Shown here piece after piece: positions 13,801 through 18,523 of a stretch of 18,523 nucleotides of DNA. The stretch is from Oscillospiraceae bacterium (GTDB lineage: Bacteria > Bacillota_A > Clostridia > Oscillospirales > Oscillospiraceae). The number at the start of each line of letters is the position of its first letter. The stretch's first letter is position 1. The notes under the pieces are model-generated. The model searched no databases and was not told the DNA's origin. It worked only from the letters and a program-made list of their open reading frames with translations. The DNA lies in NCBI GenBank assembly GCA_017411665.1, contig JAFQPT010000373.1, positions 1-18,523 on the forward strand, read 5' to 3'. The translations under genes and the position numbers were made by a program.

Positions 13801-13836
13801 GAAAATCCCCCCACAGAGGACTGTGGGGGGATCATT
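13801..13836 (-). terminator. terminator of the surface-protein gene
   Basis: ATCCCCCCACAG (13805-13816) and CTGTGGGGGGAT (13821-13832) form a perfect 12-bp stem with a 4-nt loop. On the minus strand the stem is followed by a short TTTTC tract, and it begins 11 bases after the stop codon of the surface protein. A T-rich run on the other side (CATTTT) means it could also back up the plus-strand terminator. The rest of the gap 13773-13800 shows nothing. Confidence 0.85.
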
Positions 13837-13843
13837 TTAAGAA

Positions 13844-16800
13844 TTACTTGTTCTTCTTGTTTTTGCCGTTGCCGTTGTTGGTCTTGGTTTCTTCCTCAAC
13901 TACTTCGGTTTCTTCCTCGACTACAGGTTCTTCTTCAACTACGGTTTCTTCCGCGGTTTCTTCAACAGCTTCTTCGACTACAGGTTCTTCGGAAACGATT
14001 TCTTCAACTGCGGATTCTTCAGCAACTTCAACTGCGGGTTCTTCGGAAACGATTTCTTCAGCAGCTTCGATTTCTTCCGCGACAGTTTCTACTGTTTCTT
14101 CAACTTCTGCTTCCAGATTGATGAAGGTGTAGGTTACGGTCTTGGTCTTATTCTTGTTGTGCTGGTATTCGATGGTCTGTTCACCGAAGCCGAATACAAC
14201 TTCAGCATCTACGGGTGCGCCCAGCTCATCGATGATGGCAGCCAGAGCTGCATCGTCAACTTCTTCGGAAGTCCATACCACAGCGGGAATCTTGCCGCTT
14301 GCAGCAATGTAGATTGCGGTAACGCCGTCCTTTACAGTCCAGGAAGCGATGTCAGCGCCTTCAACATCAACAGTCAGCTTCTTTTCTGCTTCGGGAGCGG
14401 GAGTTACTTCGGGAGCGGGAGTTTCTTCGGGTTCTACCTCAGGAGCAGGAGTTACTTCGGGGGTAGGAGTTACTTCGGGAGTTTCTTCGACATCAGCATC
14501 CTCTTCGGGAACTTCGGAAATAATCACGTCGCCCTTGTTCAGCTTAGCGGAGCCTTCGGAGAAGGTGTAAGTGATGATCTTGCCGTTCTTGAATTCGTAG
14601 CTGTGAGCGCCTTCGCCGTATGCGAATGCGGAGTAACCCTTGTAAGAGGGGTTGTTCTGTGCTACGCAATCAATCACAGCCTGCTGAGTTGCTTCGTCAA
14701 CTTCTTCGGAAGTCCAGAACATACCGGAGTTATTGCCCTGCTTCAGGAATACTGCGGAGATCTTGCCTTCTACGTAAGGAATGTCGAAGGAGGTTTCGCC
14801 GTCAACGTCGATCTTGTTCAGGAATTCAACATTGCCGTTTGCATCGATCAGCATGAAGCTGATGTTGGAAACATCACCGTCGTTGAAGGAAACAGAGGGA
14901 GGAGTTACGGTAGGAATCTTGACATTCTTGACGTAGATGTTCAGACCGTCTACATAGAAGCCGGCCTTGTCGCCGCCAATCAGAGACTGGGAAACGTCCT
15001 TGCCGCCGACTGCAGTGTAGAAGAAGACATCCACTTCACTGGTCTTTGCGGATTCGGGAGCCAGATTAATCAGATAGCTGTACAGTGCGTTGATACGAGC
15101 TCTGCTTGCTTCGTCCACAACTTTTTCGGTGGTGCCGACAGGCAGACCTTCGGGCAGCTCAGCGGAGTAGTCGTGATATACCTTGCCCCACTGGGGGTAA
15201 TTTGCTACGGAGTAGGTGGCCTTGTAGGTGTATTCGTTTACACCGTTGGTGTAACGCCAGATTGCCAGCTGAACTGCTGCGATGATATCGCCGCGAGTCA
15301 GATTTTCTGCATCGGTAACGCCTGCATCACCTGCAGCATCAATCATGTCTTCGATGGAAACATAGGGGTAGGAATGTGCAACGATTGCACGCAGCTTGTT
15401 TGCGGTAGCAGCATTGAAGCAGTCTTCCAGCGTGGTCTTGGTGTAACGGATGCCGTCTTTCAGGTCGGTGTTGCTGTCACCGCAGTATACAACGCGGTAG
15501 TTGCTCTGGCCGAAGGTGTATTCGCCGGGGTAAGACCAGCTGTCTGCCTGGTCACCTTCCAGCAGAACGAAGGTCTGAGGAATTGCGGGTGCCATAGCGT
15601 GGTTGCTGATTTCGTAAGCGGTGGAGGGGAAGTTGACCTCGAACTCTTCGAAGTAGTGCTTGATGACGGGCTTGCCGTCTTCGCCGGTAGTAATTTCGAA
15701 GTACATGGGTTCGGAAACGCCGATGTAGCCGTTGGGAGTTGCGGTTTCAACCAGCTTGTAGATGCCGGGCTTCAGATTCTGGATAGCGACCATGCCGTTT
15801 TCGACGGTGTATTCGCCAATCTTGTTACCATCTGCGTCGTACAGAGCAAACTTCGCGCCGTTCAAGTGATTGCCGTTGGTATCAACCTTGTGGATGACGA
15901 TTTCAACGGGGGGAACTGCATCAACGGGAGGAACATCGATGGGCTTTTCCTTGTCATTGCCTTCATCGTCCTTGTAATGCAGGTCGGTGTTGCCGTTTGC
16001 GGGATATTCCTTGTTGTATTCGAAGCCTTCTTCAGCAGTGTCAACGGTGACTTCGTACTTCAGAGAGTAGGTGTCGGCACGGAGCATTGCGCCGTCCTTT
16101 ACGTACCAGGTCAGCTTGTAGATGTCGCCGGAGGTGTTGCCGATGACGTCGTCGCCGCCTGCTGCGTAGTTATTGGGGTCAACCTTTTCCACTACAACGG
16201 GAACTTCCTGTGCGGTGGGACGGTTTTCATCAATCAGCCAGCCGTCAGCTGCGGTCCAGATTTCTTCGCCGGTGGAGTTGTCAACGATCTTCAGAGTGGA
16301 AGCATCCAGATTTACCCACTTGGACATGTAGTCGGTGACTACAACATCGTTGAAGGGGGTCTTGGACAGGTTGGTCAGAATACCGCCGATTGCAACGTAC
16401 AGACCGCTCAGACCGGAGGAGTGTACAAAGATAGACTTTTCGTTTGTAATGTCGGTGTCCATCCATGCAGAGTAGCTATCGGTGTCGATTACATACAGGG
16501 ATTCAACACTTTCCAGTCCTGCCAGTGCTTCGGCAGCTGCTACAGCACGCTTGGTGCCGTTGGGGTAGGTTACATAAGAGCTCTTGTAGGTGGTGTAGTA
16601 GAATGCGTCCTGGATGTAGGTGCCGTTTTCCTTGTCATACTTAACAAATGCACGTTCAGCAACGGATACGGGGTATTCGATGCCGGGGTACAGATTGGAG
16701 TATGCGTATACATCAGCCCAAATCTGATCGGCGAATGCCAGGAATTCATCTTCGGAAACTTCGCCGTTGGTAAATGCGCGAGACAGGATTTCTTCGCGGG

Positions 16801-18523
16801 TAGCGCCTGCGAAGCGGTCACCGAATACGGTGTTGAATGCTGCGGGCAGCTTTTCGCCGTAGGTCAGAGTTTCTTCAAATGCGGTCTGTGCTACGGTCAG
16901 AGGACCGAACTTGGTTGCCCAGGTCTTCCAATTATAATAGAAATCTCTGGGGGTTTCGTCGGTGTTGATGCGACCGTCACTGATGTAGATGACATGAACA
17001 TTGTTCAGAGTTTCATCGTGGTTTGCAATGTAATTTGCAACGCCGGTGAAGCCTGCTTCACAGTTGGTGGAGGAGCGGCCGTACAGCAGGGAGCCGGGCA
17101 GTTCGCCCAGAGCAGTTGCCAGTTCGTCGACATCCTTAATGTGAACCAGAACTTCATTGTCGCCCATGCCGAATGCCAGCATGGTCAGCTGGGTATTGCC
17201 GCTGCCGTTGAGCACGGTCTCGCCGATGGCATTGATGGCATCCTTCATCTGAGGCCATTCTTCGTCGCCGGAGTAGGAGCCGTCAACCATCAGAATGACT
17301 TCGTCATGGAGCTCGGAGCCGTCTTCGCCGGGAACTGCGATTTCAACTTCGAAGCGGTTGCTGTCGCGGTCGATCAGTTCGTCGGTTTTGTCAGCGGTGG
17401 GGTCGGGAGTGGTGGGGATATGTTCGGGAGGTTCTGCGGGAGTGAAGGTGTTGGTTACATCGAATGTAGTTTTCACGGTCTTGGAAATATCAACATTGAT
17501 GAAGCCTTCAGCCATGCTGACCATGGTTTGAGAGCCGTTGGTGCCCTTTTCGGAGGTGAAGATGTAAGCGTTCTTGGTGAGGTACTGTTCGCCGACAATG
17601 TTCAGAGTGAAGCTGAAGGGAACAGACTTGCTCAGTTCCAGACCATCGATGGTGTAAATGCCGTCAACGGGAACCAGAGCGCCTTCGCCGGTCAGAGCCT
17701 TTTCAATGGTCTGGGTTTCGCCGTTTGCATCAACATAAGTCAGAACGATCTTCAGATTATCCTTGTCATTGAGGGTGAAGCTGTTGGAGAAGCTCAGCTT
17801 TGCTTCGAACGCATCAGCGGAAAGCTGCTTGCCGATGGTCAGAGACATATCCTCTACGAAGGTCTTGTCATTGATGATGACAGTCTTGTTATCAGCGGAT
17901 GCAGTCTGCTTCATCAGATATGCGTACAGTGCGCGGGTTCTTGCTGCGCCTTCGGGGTCGTTCTTGCCGTTCAGGCTGTCGCTCATTGCGGAGCTTGCAA
18001 CGGACATATCACCAACAACCACGCCGTCAATGCCGTTGAGGGTTGCCTGAGAGCCGTTTGCATAGGACCAGATTGCTGCCTGCATTGCGTCCAGAGCTTC
18101 GCCTTCGGTCATCTGGTCGATGATTTCAGCGGTCAGCTTTACATCAACAGCAGGGATGTCCCAGTAGACATAGTTGCCGTAGTGGTATTCGCCTTCCTGC
18201 AGCTCATAGCCGGTGGAAAAGCTCTTTCTGTTTACCATCTTGATGTTGTAGTCATCTTCTACGCTGCCTGCTGCAACTGCTGCCTTCAGAGCAGCCTTCA
18301 GACTTGCCAGGCTGCCGGTGCCGCTTTCGGTGCCCCAGTAGCCGTTGAAGATGATGCCGCGGACGTGGTCTTCTGCTTCCTGGCTTGCGTAGTAGTCATT
18401 GTCTTCTAGGTTTGCCAGTGCGTACCAGGAAGCGGATTCTGCGCCGGTTGCCAGGTCAATGCAGTAACCATAGAAGGTCTGACCCTCTTCGTCCATCAGC
18501 AGGAACTGCTGAGAGCGGGTGCC
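13844..18523 (-). CDS. giant cell-surface protein: two thioester domains, VWA and Cna_B/SpaA domain (5' end outside window)
   Basis: 1,559 residues are visible and the frame is open to the right edge, so the signal peptide and the true start lie outside. Positions below count the Met at 18496 as 1. Thioester domain 1 has Cys12 (YGYCID) and Gln139 (MQAAIW). A beta-rich region follows (about 205-355). A VWA domain (383-710) has MIDAS residues DGSYS (405-409), Thr477 and Asp507. A linking beta region precedes a Cna_B/SpaA domain (863-968), with likely isopeptide Lys870, Glu917 and Asn965. Thioester domain 2 has Cys1005 (VVYCGD) and Gln1076 (VQLAIW). Two copies of an unrecognised module flank a Thr-Pro linker, then a Glu/Val tail and a basic end (KNKKNK). 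In Gram-positive adhesins such thioesters bind host surfaces covalently. No LPXTG motif or C-terminal membrane segment is seen, so anchoring is unexplained. Confidence 0.88.
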   Translation of the reverse strand, partial: GTRSQQFLLMDEEGQTFYGYCIDLATGAESASWYALANLEDNDYYASQEAEDHVRGIIFNGYWGTESGTGSLASLKAALKAAVAAGSVEDDYNIKMVNRKSFSTGYELQEGEYHYGNYVYWDIPAVDVKLTAEIIDQMTEGEALDAMQAAIWSYANGSQATLNGIDGVVVGDMSVASSAMSDSLNGKNDPEGAARTRALYAYLMKQTASADNKTVIINDKTFVEDMSLTIGKQLSADAFEAKLSFSNSFTLNDKDNLKIVLTYVDANGETQTIEKALTGEGALVPVDGIYTIDGLELSKSVPFSFTLNIVGEQYLTKNAYIFTSEKGTNGSQTMVSMAEGFINVDISKTVKTTFDVTNTFTPAEPPEHIPTTPDPTADKTDELIDRDSNRFEVEIAVPGEDGSELHDEVILMVDGSYSGDEEWPQMKDAINAIGETVLNGSGNTQLTMLAFGMGDNEVLVHIKDVDELATALGELPGSLLYGRSSTNCEAGFTGVANYIANHDETLNNVHVIYISDGRINTDETPRDFYYNWKTWATKFGPLTVAQTAFEETLTYGEKLPAAFNTVFGDRFAGATREEILSRAFTNGEVSEDEFLAFADQIWADVYAYSNLYPGIEYPVSVAERAFVKYDKENGTYIQDAFYYTTYKSSYVTYPNGTKRAVAAAEALAGLESVESLYVIDTDSYSAWMDTDITNEKSIFVHSSGLSGLYVAIGGILTNLSKTPFNDVVVTDYMSKWVNLDASTLKIVDNSTGEEIWTAADGWLIDENRPTAQEVPVVVEKVDPNNYAAGGDDVIGNTSGDIYKLTWYVKDGAMLRADTYSLKYEVTVDTAEEGFEYNKEYPANGNTDLHYKDDEGNDKEKPIDVPPVDAVPPVEIVIHKVDTNGNHLNGAKFALYDADGNKIGEYTVENGMVAIQNLKPGIYKLVETATPNGYIGVSEPMYFEITTGEDGKPVIKHYFEEFEVNFPSTAYEISNHAMAPAIPQTFVLLEGDQADSWSYPGEYTFGQSNYRVVYCGDSNTDLKDGIRYTKTTLEDCFNAATANKLRAIVAHSYPYVSIEDMIDAAGDAGVTDAENLTRGDIIAAVQLAIWRYTNGVNEYTYKATYSVANYPQWGKVYHDYSAELPEGLPVGTTEKVVDEASRARINALYSYLINLAPESAKTSEVDVFFYTAVGGKDVSQSLIGGDKAGFYVDGLNIYVKNVKIPTVTPPSVSFNDGDVSNISFMLIDANGNVEFLNKIDVDGETSFDIPYVEGKISAVFLKQGNNSGMFWTSEEVDEATQQAVIDCVAQNNPSYKGYSAFAYGEGAHSYEFKNGKIITYTFSEGSAKLNKGDVIISEVPEEDADVEETPEVTPTPEVTPAPEVEPEETPAPEVTPAPEAEKKLTVDVEGADIASWTVKDGVTAIYIAASGKIPAVVWTSEEVDDAALAAIIDELGAPVDAEVVFGFGEQTIEYQHNKNKTKTVTYTFINLEAEVEETVETVAEEIEAAEEIVSEEPAVEVAEESAVEEIVSEEPVVEEAVEETAEETVVEEEPVVEEETEVVEEETKTNNGNGKNKKNK
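13889..14116 (-). repeat. Glu/Val-rich repeat tail of the surface protein
   Basis: Residues 1461-1536 are dominated by Glu and Val with recurring EEIVSEEP-VE and EEPVVEE units. At DNA level a 24-bp stretch occurs twice exactly (13983-14006 and 14037-14060), and a 16-bp stretch recurs at 13919-13934 and 13975-13990. Such tails change length easily by slippage or recombination. The tail would be strongly acidic and is followed by a short basic end. Confidence 0.8.
14120..14368 (-). repeat. C-terminal module of the surface protein, second copy
   Basis: Residues 1377-1459 (Met at 18496 as 1) repeat the module at 1231-1313. Shared landmarks in order are DVEG (DVDG in the other copy), a hydrophobic strand, WTSEEVDD (WTSEEVDE), a helix with II-D, FGFGE (FAYGE) and TVTYTF (IITYTF). 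I do not recognise the fold. Confidence 0.75.
14558..14806 (-). repeat. C-terminal module of the surface protein, first copy
   Basis: Residues 1231-1313 form the first copy of the about 83-residue module. The best conserved parts are the WTSEEVDE segment (1261-1268) and the closing ITYTF strand. A Pro/Thr/Glu linker (about 1328-1372; 14381-14515) separates it from the second copy. Confidence 0.75.

Noticed and set aside
13762..14132. Small plus-strand frames rich in Leu/Phe/Arg or Ser/Thr over the acidic tail
   Set aside because: They are other-frame readings of the GAA-rich repeat of the surface protein and overlap its terminator.
14159..18409. A 1,416-codon open frame on the plus strand opposite the surface protein
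   Set aside because: It is in phase with the minus-strand gene and its openness follows from that gene lacking TTA, CTA and TCA codons. Its Cys/Gly/Val-rich translation shows no domains, and the minus strand shows clear thioester, VWA and Cna_B motifs.

Overview
This window looks like a chromosomal segment of an endospore-forming, moderately GC-rich Clostridia, most likely of the gut Oscillospirales/Ruminococcaceae type. That placement is inference. It rests on strong AGGAGG-type ribosome binding sites, a full-length SpoVT, a DUF975 protein, the shikimate dehydrogenase-shikimate kinase fusion and the thioester-domain surface protein. No rRNA, tRNA, insertion sequence or CRISPR array was seen.

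Left end (1-480): about 260 bases of hairpin-rich DNA with no convincing complete gene come first. A near-consensus promoter (TTGACA-N17-TATCAT) follows, then what appears to be a complete ribosome-mediated attenuator. It has a 26-codon leader peptide with nine Phe/Tyr codons in the stretch from codon 3 to codon 15, an antiterminator that can pair with the whole 5' arm of an intrinsic terminator, and the terminator itself just before aroF. This is the most notable signal in the window. In Firmicutes, amino-acid operons are more often controlled by T-boxes or, for trp, TRAP, and no T-box motif is visible here.

Aromatic operon (483-8457, + strand): aroF-tyrA-aroB-aroA-aroC-pheA-aroEK-aroQ are tightly packed, often overlapping by 4 bases. 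They encode all seven shikimate-pathway activities from DAHP to chorismate, plus both branch enzymes to phenylpyruvate and 4-hydroxyphenylpyruvate. Only the final aminotransferase is missing, and there are no trp genes. The leader codons match the end products Phe and Tyr. PheA also carries an ACT domain with the ESRP feedback motif.

Operon tail (8478-10109): a DUF975 membrane protein and an intracellular BspA-type leucine-rich-repeat protein fused to a BRCT-like domain follow without an intervening terminator. The first terminator after the attenuator is at 10078-10109, so both may be co-transcribed with the aro genes.

Right half: a separately promoted lipoprotein with a PIG-L/LmbE deacetylase domain converges on spoVT. 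They share a perfect 40-bp palindromic terminator that contains both stop codons at mirror positions. A membrane diguanylate cyclase diverges from spoVT. On the minus strand, a giant cell-surface protein runs off the right edge of the window. Its order is thioester domain, VWA, isopeptide Cna_B/SpaA domain, second thioester domain, two copies of an unrecognised module, an acidic repeat tail and a basic end, with no LPXTG sorting signal. Its codon use is very restricted, which suggests high expression.
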